In this document: piece by piece, positions 40,165 to 48,331 of the stretch
Numbering within the stretch: the stretch's first letter is position 1
Layout: each line of letters starts with the position of its first letter
NCBI GenBank assembly: GCA_963816795.1
Contig: CAWFLT010000011.1
Location: 1 to 64,000, forward strand
Origin: CAWFLT01 sp963816795
GTDB taxonomy: Bacteria > Acidobacteriota > Vicinamibacteria > Vicinamibacterales > SCN-69-37
Direction of reading: 5' to 3'
DNA: 64,000 bases
Made by a program: the position numbers and the translations under genes
The notes under the pieces: generated by a model
What the model saw: only the letters and a program-made list of their open reading frames with translations
What the model was told of the DNA's origin: nothing
The model's database searches: none

Positions 40165-40461
40165 TCAACCACGCGCGTTCGCGGTGCCCGCACGGGGCAG
40201 GACACGCTCGACCTCGGCATGCGGCCGGGGAATCACATGCACCGAGACGAGCTCGCCGACCCGGCGAGCCGCGGCCGCGCCGGCGTCGGTGGCCGCTTTG
40301 ATGGCGCCAACGTCGCCGCGCGCGAGCACCGTGACGTAGCCGGCGCCGATGTACTCCTTGCCGATCAGGACGACGTTGGCGGTCTTGACCATCGCATCGG
40401 CCGCTTCGATGGCGCCGATCAGGCCGCGGGTTTCGATCATGCCGAGCGCGTCAGAAGACAT
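40165..40461 (-). CDS. BMC-H bacterial microcompartment shell protein
   Basis: 98 residues, a single BMC domain of the PduA/EutM/CcmK type: ALGMIETRGLIGAIEAADA, then GYVTVLARGDVGAIKAATD and VHVIPRPH. Hexamers of such proteins tile the shell, and the pore loop sits around KEYIGAG. The adjacent aldehyde dehydrogenase suggests an aldehyde-handling compartment. No pentameric shell protein (EutN/CcmL type), BMC-T protein or PduL phosphotransacylase is found nearby. Confidence 0.93.
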   Translation of the reverse strand: MSSDALGMIETRGLIGAIEAADAMVKTANVVLIGKEYIGAGYVTVLARGDVGAIKAATDAGAAAARRVGELVSVHVIPRPHAEVERVLPRAGTANARG

Positions 40462-40539
40462 CGAAGTCGGTAACCATCAAAATCGCCGCAAGGCTAGCAT
40501 ATTGAACAGCATGCGGCAATACAGTTAGGATGGCGCGAT

Positions 40540-41434
40540 ATGACGACGACGCCAGTTCGCGCCATCGGACTGCTGTGCCTCGCGTCCGGATTCGCGGTCG
40601 CGAGCTGTTCAAGCGCCGACACGGCGGCGCCGGTCGCGACGGTCTCGTTCACGGCCAGCAAGACTCGGGTCCCACTCGGCAGTCCCGTCGAGCTGACGTA
40701 TCGCTTCGACGTCGCGCCGGGCACCAAGATTGACGGGGACTACAAAGTGTTCGTGCAGGTGGTGCGCGACGACGGCGTGATTCTGTGGAGCGACGACCAT
40801 GAGCCGTCGATCCCCACGTCTCAATGGACTGCCGGGCAGACGATCCAATACACGCGCATGCGCTTTGTGCCCGCTGCTGTGGCGTACCTCGGCGAGGCGG
40901 GCGTCGACATCGGCCTCTACCGAGATCAAGAGCGGCTGCCGCTGCGCACGAGCGATCCCGCCGACCGAGTCCACGAACCGGGCCTATCGTGCCGGGACGC
41001 TCCAGTTGCTGCCGTCGTCGGAAAACGTCTTTCTGATGCTTCGCAGCGGGTGGCACCCGTCGGAGCACGCCCCCGACCAGCCGACGCTGACGTGGCAATG
41101 GACCCAGAAGCAAGCCGTGTTCACGTTCAAGAACCCGAAGAAGGACGTGACGCTGTATCTCGAGTTCGACGCCCGCGCCGACCTCTTTCCGGACAAGAAG
41201 CCGGTGGTCACCGTGTCGGTCGGCGACCAGCCGATTACGTCGATCGACGTCGGCTCGGGCGCCAAGTCGATTCACCGTGTCCCGGTCAGCTCGGCCCAGT
41301 TGGGCGGCAATGACCTGGTGGAGATGCGTCTCGATGTCGACCAGACGTTTACTCCCGCCAAACTGGCCGGTGGAGGCCGGGACGCCCGCGAGCTGGGCAT
41401 CCGGGTCTACAACGCGTTCATCGAAGTCCGATAA
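40540..41434 (+). CDS. Predicted lipoprotein of unknown function (one frameshift)
   Basis: About 298 residues. Lipoprotein leader LLCLASGFAVASC. The mature part looks like two beta-rich domains: the first (SKTRVPLGSPVELTYRFDV; GDYKVFVQVVRDDG) resembles an Ig-like or bacterial-surface fold, and the second (VTLYLEFDARADLF; ELGIRVYNAFIEV) resembles a galactose-binding-like sandwich. An indel near 40965 joins them. Close in spirit to the end of the PHP protein at 63 kb, which also ends in a sandwich-like domain. Divergent from the shell gene. Confidence 0.6.
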
Positions 41435-41586
41435 AGAGGACAGCCGGCCAACTACTGGTAGCCGGCCGGCGTCATAGGGCAGCAGGACAGGTCGAATTAC
41501 ATGATCGCCAGCGATCGACGTGCCAGCGAACGGTCGGGGCGGGGAGTTCCGTCCCCAGGCTGGCGGGGTGAACGGCGCTGGCCGCC

Positions 41587-42207
41587 ATGCTGCTCACGGG
41601 GCTGGCCAGCGCCCCGGCGTTCGCCGACATTGTCCGCCTCACCAACGGCCGGACGATGACGGTCGAGTCGTGCGCCTTCGAGGGAGACATGGTCATCTTC
41701 AAGATGCCGGGCGGTGGAGAGATCCGCGCTCACAAGTCCCTGCTCGACGAAGTGCTGCCCGACGAGGTGCCGTTCGCCCGCGTCGTGGCGATTGAGGCGT
41801 TGGCGTCGTCGGTGGCGGCGGCGAAACCACAATTGGCCACGAGCGCCGTGCGGGCCCTCGTGGATACCGTCGCCGCGCGCGTCGGCCTCGACCGGAAGCT
41901 GGCGCATGCGGTCGTCAGTGTCGAGTCGAACTACGACCCGCGGGCGGTCTCCCCGAAAGGGGCGATGGGACTGATGCAAATCATGCCGGTCGTCCAGCGA
42001 CAGTACGGGCTCGACGACCCGTTCGATCCGGAAAGGAATCTGGAAGTCGGCATGCGCCATCTCGTGACGCTCCTCGCCCGGTTCGATCCGTCGCGGGCGC
42101 TGGCGGCCTACAACGCCGGCATCGGCGCGGTCACCAAGTACGGGCGGGTGCCGCCCTATCGGGAAACGCAGGACTACGTGCGCAAGATCCTGGCGCTTGT
42201 TAAGTAA
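41587..42207 (+). CDS. Secreted lytic transglycosylase (SLT domain)
   Basis: 206 residues. Short leader (LLTGLASAPAFA), then about 60 residues of unassigned sequence opening VRLTNGRTMTVESCAFEGD, typical of proteins that precede such an SLT domain. The domain begins near residue 110: catalytic Glu in VVSVESNYDP, then SPKGAMGLMQIMP and LAAYNAGIGAV. It cuts peptidoglycan, and its location directly before the gspF gene suggests that it opens the wall for the pilus/secretion machine. A TGA lies just before the ATG in frame. Confidence 0.85.
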   Translation: MLLTGLASAPAFADIVRLTNGRTMTVESCAFEGDMVIFKMPGGGEIRAHKSLLDEVLPDEVPFARVVAIEALASSVAAAKPQLATSAVRALVDTVAARVGLDRKLAHAVVSVESNYDPRAVSPKGAMGLMQIMPVVQRQYGLDDPFDPERNLEVGMRHLVTLLARFDPSRALAAYNAGIGAVTKYGRVPPYRETQDYVRKILALVK

Positions 42208-42208
42208 G

Positions 42209-42399
42209 GTGGACACCCGCGCTGCGAAGCGGCGCGGCCCGAGGCGTGGGGGTGGGGCCCCACGCTGTGTAATGCGGACACCCGCGCTGCGAAGGGCGCG
42301 GCCCGAGGCGTGGGGGCGCCACGCTTGTAAGGCGGACACCCGCGCTGCGAAGCGGCGCGGCCCGAGGCGTGGGGGTGGGGCCCCACGCTGTTAAATAAA
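42209..42399 (+). repeat. GC-rich palindromic repeat, three tandem copies
   Basis: Units at about 42209-42274, 42275-42331 and 42332-42399, starting GGACACCCGCGCTGCGAAG, with GCGGCCCGAGGCGTGGGGG after it and closing with GGGGCCCCACGCTG. The middle copy lost a few bases. Each unit has two palindromic parts. It lies between the transglycosylase and gspF, and ends TTAAATAAA like the 54.1 kb copy. Confidence 0.8.
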
Positions 42400-42488
42400 T
42401 GTTCCAAACCGGCCCCTGGCGGTGTCTCACGGTCTAATAGAGGCGCAGGGACGAAGTTCGGGACGAACGCGAGGAGGCAGTCGGGCGC

Positions 42489-43709
42489 GTGGAATTCCAG
42501 TGTCGGGTGGCATCGGCGAGCGGGCAGATCATGGAGGCGACCTACGTCTCCGAGAGCGAAGCCCGTTTGCGGATGGAGCTCGAGGAGAAAGGGCTCTACC
42601 TGCTGTCCGTGCAGGGCAAGGGCGGGGTGGGCGTCGGCCGGTTCCGGCTGGGCCTGCCGAAGCGGCGCCGGATCCCGACCTCCGAGTTTCTGGTCTTCAA
42701 CCAGGAGCTCGCGACGTTGCTCAAGGCCGGGCTCCCGCTGGTGCAATCGCTGGACATTCTGCGCCGGCGCGTACCGAATCCGATCTTCAAGGTCGCGCTC
42801 GACGACATCTACGAGCGGGTCCGATCGGGCAGTGCGCTGTCGGACGCGTTCGAAGCGCAGCGCTTGTTCTCGGGCGTCTATACGGCCTCGCTGATGGCCG
42901 GGGAGAAGAGCGGCAGCCTGGAGGTCGTGATTCGCCGCTACGTGCAACACATCAAGGTGCTCAAGGCGGTGAAGGACCGCGTCGTCTCGGCGCTGATCTA
43001 CCCGGCCGTCCTGGTCGCGGTGTCGATTGCGGTCGTCGGGTTGATCGTCTTCACGGTGGTGCCGGAGTTCGCGTCGTTCTACGAGCAGTACGGCGAGGGC
43101 GCGTCGTTGCCGATGTCCACGCGGATCGTCGTCGCGGTCTCGATGAACCTCGTCGGCAGCGGCACGCTGATCTTCGGCGGCCTGGCCGCCGCCGTGGCGG
43201 CGTTCGTCCTCTGGTTCCGGCAGCCCGGGCAGCGCAAGCGCCTGCACGCGGCGATCCTGCGTCTGCCGTACTTCGGGCCGCTCGCCCGGACGCTGGCGAC
43301 GGCGCAGGTCTCGCGGACGCTGGCGACACTCCTGTCCGGCGGCATCCCGCTGGTCAACTCGCTCGACATCGCGGCCAAATCGGTCGGCAATCAGGCGATC
43401 GCCGAGCATCTCGCGATCGTCGCGCGCGAGGTGCGCGAAGGCGGCAGCCTCGGCCAGGCGCTGGCCGACCGGCACGTGTTTCCCAATGTGTCGGTCGAGA
43501 TGGTGGAGGTCGGCGAGTCGACCGGCGCCCTCGCCGAGATGCTCAACAGCGTGGCGGACTTCTATGACGAGGCCAACGAGACCAGCCTGACGCGGTTCTC
43601 GAACCTGATCCAGCCGGTCCTGTTGATCGTGATGGGGTTCGTGATCGCGGCGCTGCTGATGTCGCTCTATATGCCTCTCTTCAATCTTTCATCATTGGGA
43701 CGCGGGTAA
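42489..43709 (+). CDS. Type II secretion / type IV pilus inner-membrane platform protein (GspF/PilC)
   Basis: 406 residues with two GspF domains, as in the family. Seen: ELATLLKAGLPLVQSLDIL in the first and TLATLLSGGIPLVNSLDIA in the second, with three membrane segments (ALIYPAVLVAVSIAVVGLIV; TLIFGGLAAAVAAFVLW; PVLLIVMGFVIAALLMSLY). The N-terminal QCRVASASGQIMEATYVSE matches the family start. The GTG start is one of few choices. First gene of an intact run of six genes, three bases before the ATPase gene. Confidence 0.92.
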   Translation: MEFQCRVASASGQIMEATYVSESEARLRMELEEKGLYLLSVQGKGGVGVGRFRLGLPKRRRIPTSEFLVFNQELATLLKAGLPLVQSLDILRRRVPNPIFKVALDDIYERVRSGSALSDAFEAQRLFSGVYTASLMAGEKSGSLEVVIRRYVQHIKVLKAVKDRVVSALIYPAVLVAVSIAVVGLIVFTVVPEFASFYEQYGEGASLPMSTRIVVAVSMNLVGSGTLIFGGLAAAVAAFVLWFRQPGQRKRLHAAILRLPYFGPLARTLATAQVSRTLATLLSGGIPLVNSLDIAAKSVGNQAIAEHLAIVAREVREGGSLGQALADRHVFPNVSVEMVEVGESTGALAEMLNSVADFYDEANETSLTRFSNLIQPVLLIVMGFVIAALLMSLYMPLFNLSSLGRG

Positions 43710-43712
43710 TCC

Positions 43713-45359
43713 ATGGCTGAACACGTCTCCCCAGCAAGCGAGCCGGTCTACGCAGAACCGGTGGCGGCGCCGACCGATCACGCGGCGGAAGTCGTGGAGG
43801 CGCGCCGGCTGGCGCGGCGCTACCAGTTGGAATTCGTCGATCTCGAGCATTTCCATCCGGACCATGCGTTGTTCCGGAGCATCCCGGCCGACCTGATGCT
43901 GCGGTACGGGTTCGTGCCGTATCGCCGCGACGGCCAGACGCTCCTGATCGTCGTCTCCGATCCGAGCGACCTGCAGACGATTGACGAAGTCGGCGTGCAG
44001 CTGAACGCGCCGATTCGCGTGTGCGTCGGCACGCCGTCGGCGATTCAATCGATTCTGAAGAAGAGCGAGAGCTCGCAGCGCGTTCTCGAGGAGGCCACTG
44101 AAGGCTTCCAGATGCAGATTCTGCGCGAGGACGAGGCGGGCGAAGAGAACCTGACCGTCGACAAGCTGACGTCGGACGCCAGCCCGCTCATCCGGCTCGT
44201 CGATTCGATGATCTTCACGGCGCTCCAGCGTCGCGCGTCGGACATTCACATCGAGACGCAGGACGACGCGGTCACGGTGAAGTACCGCATCGACGGCGTG
44301 CTGCAGCCGGCGATGAAGCCGATCGACAAGCGGCATCACAGCACGATCATCTCGCGCATCAAGGTCATGGCCGAGCTGGACATTGCCGAGAAGCGGGTGC
44401 CGCAGGACGGCCGCTTCAAGTTGCGGGTGCGCGGCAAGACGATCGACTTCCGCGTCTCGATCATGCCGAGCGTGCACGGCGAAGACTCGGTCATCCGCAT
44501 CCTCGACAAGGAGTCGATGAGCGAGCAGTTCACCGAACTGCGGCTCGACATCCTCGGGTGGCCGGAGATCGAGATGAAGCGGTTCCGGAAGTACATCCGC
44601 GAGCCCTACGGCATGGTGCTCGTGACCGGCCCGACCGGCAGCGGCAAGACCACGACGCTGTACGCGGCGCTCTCCGAGATCAAGTCGGTCGAAGACAAGA
44701 TCGTGACGATCGAGGACCCGGTCGAGTACCAGTTGCGCGGGATCACGCAGATTCCGATCAACGAGAAGAAGGGGCTGACGTTCGCCCGCGGCCTGCGATC
44801 GATCCTGCGTCACGACCCCGACAAGATCATGGTCGGCGAGATTCGCGATCCCGAAACGGCGCAGATTGCCATCCAGTCGGCGCTCACCGGCCACCTCGTG
44901 TTCACGACCGTCCACGCCAACAACGTCATCGATGTGCTCGGCCGGTTCCTGAACATGGGGGTCGAGGCCTACCAGTTCGTCTCTGCGCTCAATTGCGTCC
45001 TGGCGCAGCGGCTGGTCCGGCGGATCTGCGCAGACTGCAAGCGGCCGGCGACCATCGCGCCCGAGCTGCTCGTCGAGTCGGCGATGAATCCGGACCTCCT
45101 CCGCACGCACACGTTCTACGAGGGCGGCGGGTGTATCGAATGCGGCGGGACCGGCTTCAAAGGGCGGACGGCGATCGTCGAGCTCATGGACCTGACCGAT
45201 CGCATCCGTGACATGATCCTCGAGCGCCGGCCGACGTCGGAGATCAAGAAGGCCGCGCGCGACGAAGGCATGACGTTCCTGCGCCAATGCGCGGTCGACC
45301 GCGTCCTCGATGGCACGACGACCCTGCGCGAGATCAACAAGGTCACGTTCGTCGAGTGA
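43713..45359 (+). CDS. Assembly ATPase (GspE/PilB)
   Basis: 548 residues. An N-terminal MshEN/GspE_N domain (residues 30-150) precedes the secretion ATPase core: Walker A GPTGSGKTT, Asp box region VEDKIVTIEDPVEYQ, Walker B DKIMVGEIRD, and His box LTGHLVFTTVHA. The four-Cys zinc site (CADC, then CIECGGTGFKGR) is complete. It powers pilus or pseudopilus assembly from the cytoplasm, binding the platform protein upstream. No retraction ATPase (PilT) is encoded here. Intact. Confidence 0.94.
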   Translation: MAEHVSPASEPVYAEPVAAPTDHAAEVVEARRLARRYQLEFVDLEHFHPDHALFRSIPADLMLRYGFVPYRRDGQTLLIVVSDPSDLQTIDEVGVQLNAPIRVCVGTPSAIQSILKKSESSQRVLEEATEGFQMQILREDEAGEENLTVDKLTSDASPLIRLVDSMIFTALQRRASDIHIETQDDAVTVKYRIDGVLQPAMKPIDKRHHSTIISRIKVMAELDIAEKRVPQDGRFKLRVRGKTIDFRVSIMPSVHGEDSVIRILDKESMSEQFTELRLDILGWPEIEMKRFRKYIREPYGMVLVTGPTGSGKTTTLYAALSEIKSVEDKIVTIEDPVEYQLRGITQIPINEKKGLTFARGLRSILRHDPDKIMVGEIRDPETAQIAIQSALTGHLVFTTVHANNVIDVLGRFLNMGVEAYQFVSALNCVLAQRLVRRICADCKRPATIAPELLVESAMNPDLLRTHTFYEGGGCIECGGTGFKGRTAIVELMDLTDRIRDMILERRPTSEIKKAARDEGMTFLRQCAVDRVLDGTTTLREINKVTFVE

Positions 45360-45379
45360 CGAGGAGAACAGAGACCCAG

Positions 45380-46333
45380 GTGTCGTCCACTTCGTGGTTT
45401 GCTCCTCCGCCGCCGTCGGTGGCCATCGAGATCGCGAGCCGTCGCGTGACGGTGGCGGAGCTCGGCCGATCGGGCGGCACCGCCGTCGTGTCCGGCTACG
45501 CAACCGAACCGCTGCCCGACGACGCGGTGACGCCGCAGTTGACGGGGCCCAACATCACCCAGCCGGCCCTCGTGGCTGACGCGCTCCGTCGGGCGCTCGC
45601 CAACGCCGGCATCCGCGGCGCCACGCGTGCCGCGCTGATCGTGCCCGACAGCATCGCGCGCGTCTCGCTGCTGCCGTTCACGGAGATGCCGGCCAAGGCG
45701 GCCGACCTCGAGCAGCTCGTCCGCTGGCAGTTGCGCAAGGCGACTCCGTTTCCGATCGAAGAGGCGCAGGTCAGCTCGTTTCGCGCGCACGTGGCCGACA
45801 CCGGCACGACGCTGGCCGCAACCGTGGCGCGGCGCGACGTGATCGCCCAGTACGAGGCGGTGACGGCGGCCGCCGGGCTGCACGCCGGCGTCGTCGACCT
45901 CGCGAGCTTCAACGTCATGAACGCCGTGATGAGTGCGGGTGCGGCGTCGCCGGGCGACTGGCTCGTCGTGTCGCTGGCGGCGGAGGCCACGACGCTGGCG
46001 ATCATGCGCGGGCACGACTTGATGTTCTATCGTCATCGTGCGGCGGTCGATCAGGAGCCGCTCAGCGTGCTCGTGCACCAGACGGCGATGTATCACGAGG
46101 ACCGCCTGGGCGGGACGCGGTTCGCGCGCGTGTGGCTGTGCGGGTCGTCGTTCATGCAGGACGGCGCCGAAGAAGCGCGCCGCGAGATCGCGGATCGCCT
46201 GGAAGTCCCCGCCGAAGCGGTCGATATCCGGCCCGCCGCGGCGCTCCGCGACCGCGTCACCGTGCCGCTCGACGTGCTCGACATGCTGGCGGCGCCGGTC
46301 GGCATGCTGCTCCGCGAGCGGAAGGCGGCCTGA
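45380..46333 (+). CDS. pilM: Actin-like pilus assembly protein PilM
   Basis: About 317 residues in PilM/FtsA-type order: the phosphate-1-like start SVAIEIASRRVTVAELG, then VRWQLRKATPFPIEEA (a PilM hallmark), and ATLAIMRGHDLMFYRH. GTG start 20 bp after the ATPase gene. PilM sits in the cytoplasm and binds the PilN tail. Its presence marks the cluster as pilus-type rather than a plain GspL/GspM system. Intact. Confidence 0.88.
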   Translation: MSSTSWFAPPPPSVAIEIASRRVTVAELGRSGGTAVVSGYATEPLPDDAVTPQLTGPNITQPALVADALRRALANAGIRGATRAALIVPDSIARVSLLPFTEMPAKAADLEQLVRWQLRKATPFPIEEAQVSSFRAHVADTGTTLAATVARRDVIAQYEAVTAAAGLHAGVVDLASFNVMNAVMSAGAASPGDWLVVSLAAEATTLAIMRGHDLMFYRHRAAVDQEPLSVLVHQTAMYHEDRLGGTRFARVWLCGSSFMQDGAEEARREIADRLEVPAEAVDIRPAAALRDRVTVPLDVLDMLAAPVGMLLRERKAA

Positions 46334-46335
46334 TC

Positions 46336-46953
46336 ATGCTGCGCGGCAATCTCTCGACGCGGCCGTTCTACAACGAGCGACTGGTCACGCTTCTGCTGCT
46401 GCTCGGCGCGGTCGTGACGGTGGCGCTGGCGATCTTCAACGTCACGCAGATCGTGGCGCTCTCACGCCAACGGGCGGCGCACAAGGCGAGCGAGGCGCAA
46501 GATCGTACCGAGGCGCGCCGCGTGCGCGACGCCGCGGCCGGGCTCGCCAAGACGGTCGATCCGGCGCGGCTCCGGTACCTGTCGTCGGCGACGCGCGAAG
46601 CCAACTACCTCATCGACCAGCGCACGTTCTCGTGGACGGCGTTCTTCGGCCACGTCGAGAAGACGCTGCCGTTGGATGCCCGGCTGATCGCCGTGTCGCC
46701 GCGGGTCGAGAAGGGCGAGTTTCAGATCGCGATGGTCGTCGTCGCCCGCCGCCGCAGCGAGGTGCGGGACTTCACCGAGAAGCTCCAGGCCACCGGGGCG
46801 TTCTACGACGTCGTGACGAGCGGGCAGCAACTGAACGACGACAACAGCATCACGGCGACGGTGATCGGCACGTATCTCATGTCGCCGGTCATTCCAGGAC
46901 AGAAGCCGACGCCCGGGCGATCCAGCGGACCGGGCCGGCGGGGGACGCCATGA
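46336..46953 (+). CDS. pilN: Pilus assembly protein PilN
   Basis: 205 residues: the short cytoplasmic start MLRGNLSTRPFYNERLV includes the region that meets PilM, followed by one membrane helix (LLLLLGAVVTVALAIFNV), a coiled coil, and a periplasmic ferredoxin-like domain. Two bases after pilM; its stop overlaps the pilO start (ATGA). Intact. Confidence 0.85.
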   Translation: MLRGNLSTRPFYNERLVTLLLLLGAVVTVALAIFNVTQIVALSRQRAAHKASEAQDRTEARRVRDAAAGLAKTVDPARLRYLSSATREANYLIDQRTFSWTAFFGHVEKTLPLDARLIAVSPRVEKGEFQIAMVVVARRRSEVRDFTEKLQATGAFYDVVTSGQQLNDDNSITATVIGTYLMSPVIPGQKPTPGRSSGPGRRGTP

Positions 46954-47597
46954 GCTTGTGGCGCCGGGTCTACGCGGAGCGCCGGGCCGTCGTGCTGCCG
47001 CTGTTCGTGGCGCTGGTCGCCAATGTGGCGGTGCTGGCGCTCGGCGTGTTTCCGCTCGAGCGCAGCGTGGCCGGCGCCGAGACGGCCGCGCTCGACGCCA
47101 AATCCGATCTCGCCAACGCCCGGCGGGAAGACATGCAGGCCAAGACGGCGCGCACGAGCATGGAGCGCGGCGACGTGGAACTGAAGAAGTTCTACGCCGA
47201 GATTCTGCCGCACGACTTCGTCGGCGCCGTCGAGATCCTCAACTTTCTCCTCGGCGATTCGGCCGACGACGTCAACCTGAAGTTCCAGACCGGGCAATGG
47301 GATCGTGAGGCCGTCCGCGACAGTTCGCTGACCAAAGTGACCGGAAAGATCACGTTGACCGGCGACTACGGCAGCATCCGGCAGTTCCTGTTCGACCTCG
47401 AAACCGCGAAGGAATTCGTCGTGGTCGAAAAGGTCGAACTGAGCGAGGCCAACCTGGTCAAGGCGACCAGTGCGCTGGAAGTCCAGTTGGCGGTCGCGAC
47501 CTACTACGTCACCGACGAGGCCGGCCGGATGGTGCCGGCGGCGTCACCGGCAACCGCCCCGGCGCCGGCGGCGCCGCCGAAGGCCGGCGACAAATGA
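46950..47597 (+). CDS. pilO: Pilus assembly protein PilO
   Basis: 215 residues: a membrane helix (VVLPLFVALVANVAVLALG), a coiled coil (LDAKSDLANARREDMQAK) and a periplasmic domain (FVGAVEILNFLL; GDYGSIRQFLFDLETAKEF) matching PilO/GspM. The Ala/Pro-rich tail is unusual and may link to the secretin side. ATGA overlaps with pilN in front and the PilP-like gene behind, so the four genes are coupled. Confidence 0.85.
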   Translation: MSLWRRVYAERRAVVLPLFVALVANVAVLALGVFPLERSVAGAETAALDAKSDLANARREDMQAKTARTSMERGDVELKKFYAEILPHDFVGAVEILNFLLGDSADDVNLKFQTGQWDREAVRDSSLTKVTGKITLTGDYGSIRQFLFDLETAKEFVVVEKVELSEANLVKATSALEVQLAVATYYVTDEAGRMVPAASPATAPAPAAPPKAGDK

Positions 47598-48151
47598 AAT
47601 TGTTGCCGCCTCCCGGTCCGCAACGACGCCGGCAGGTGACGTTGCTGATGGTGGCGATCGCCGCGCTGGCGGTCCTGCTCTATCGCTACGTCGGCACCGA
47701 CCAGGGTGCGCAGGCGATGGCGCCTGCCGCCAAGGCCGTGGCCGCGCCAGTGCAGGTCAACACGAACTTGCTGCCGGCGCCCGTCTCCCTCGCGAAACTC
47801 GAGCCGGTCCCGGACGAGCCTGAGAACGCGCGTAACCTGTTCCGTTTCGGGGAGCGGCCGCCGCCAGCCCCGGTGCGGGCGCCGGCGCCCGTGGCAGCGC
47901 CGCCAGCGCCGCCGCCACAGCCTCAGGGACCGCCGCCGATTCCGCCGATCACGTTGTTGTTGATTGGGCTCCACACCGGCGGCGACGGGCGTCCGCTCGC
48001 CGTGTTGAAGGATCCGAAGACCAACGTCACCTTCATGGGCAGCGAGGGGATGGTGGTGGATGGACAGTATAAAGTCGTGAAAGTCGGCGTCACGTCGGTC
48101 GTGCTGTCCTACGTCGATGGCACGGGCCAACGGACCATTCCGCTCCGATGA
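47594..48151 (+). CDS. PilP/GspC-like linker protein
   Basis: 185 residues: one membrane helix (TLLMVAIAALAVLLYRYVG), a Pro-rich linker (RPPPAPVRAPAPVAAPPAP and onward) and a small beta domain at the end (ITLLLIGLHTGG; MVVDGQYKVVKVGVTSVV) resembling the HR domain of GspC or the beta domain of PilP. It should connect the inner complex to the secretin. Position supports PilP; the membrane helix is closer to GspC. Overlaps the pilO stop. Confidence 0.75.
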   Translation: MKLLPPPGPQRRRQVTLLMVAIAALAVLLYRYVGTDQGAQAMAPAAKAVAAPVQVNTNLLPAPVSLAKLEPVPDEPENARNLFRFGERPPPAPVRAPAPVAAPPAPPPQPQGPPPIPPITLLLIGLHTGGDGRPLAVLKDPKTNVTFMGSEGMVVDGQYKVVKVGVTSVVLSYVDGTGQRTIPLR

Positions 48152-48172
48152 TGGGTCCGTGGCGCCTCTGCC

Positions 48173-48256
48173 CGTAGCGCACCTCGGGCTCGAGAGGCGC
48201 GGGAGACGCCGGTTCGTAGCGCGCCTCGGGTTTGAGAGGCGCGGGAGACGCCGGCG
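48173..48256 (+). repeat. Two tandem copies of a 42-bp unit
   Basis: Copies at 48173-48214 and 48215-48256, each CGTAGCGCNCCTCGGG, then GAGAGGCGCGGGAGACGCCG, differing at only a few bases. Non-coding, between the PilP-like gene and the secretin gene. Confidence 0.75.
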
Positions 48257-48331
48257 CGAAAGACAAGTCTGAACAGCGGGGTTGCCCGTCTGAAGGGTGA
48301 ACGCAGGCGACATGAGAGGACGAGGACACGC

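Noticed and set aside
42209..42399. CRISPR-like array at 42.2 kb
   Set aside because: The three units are adjacent with no unique spacers, are palindromic along their length and recur singly elsewhere. They are a dispersed repeat family.
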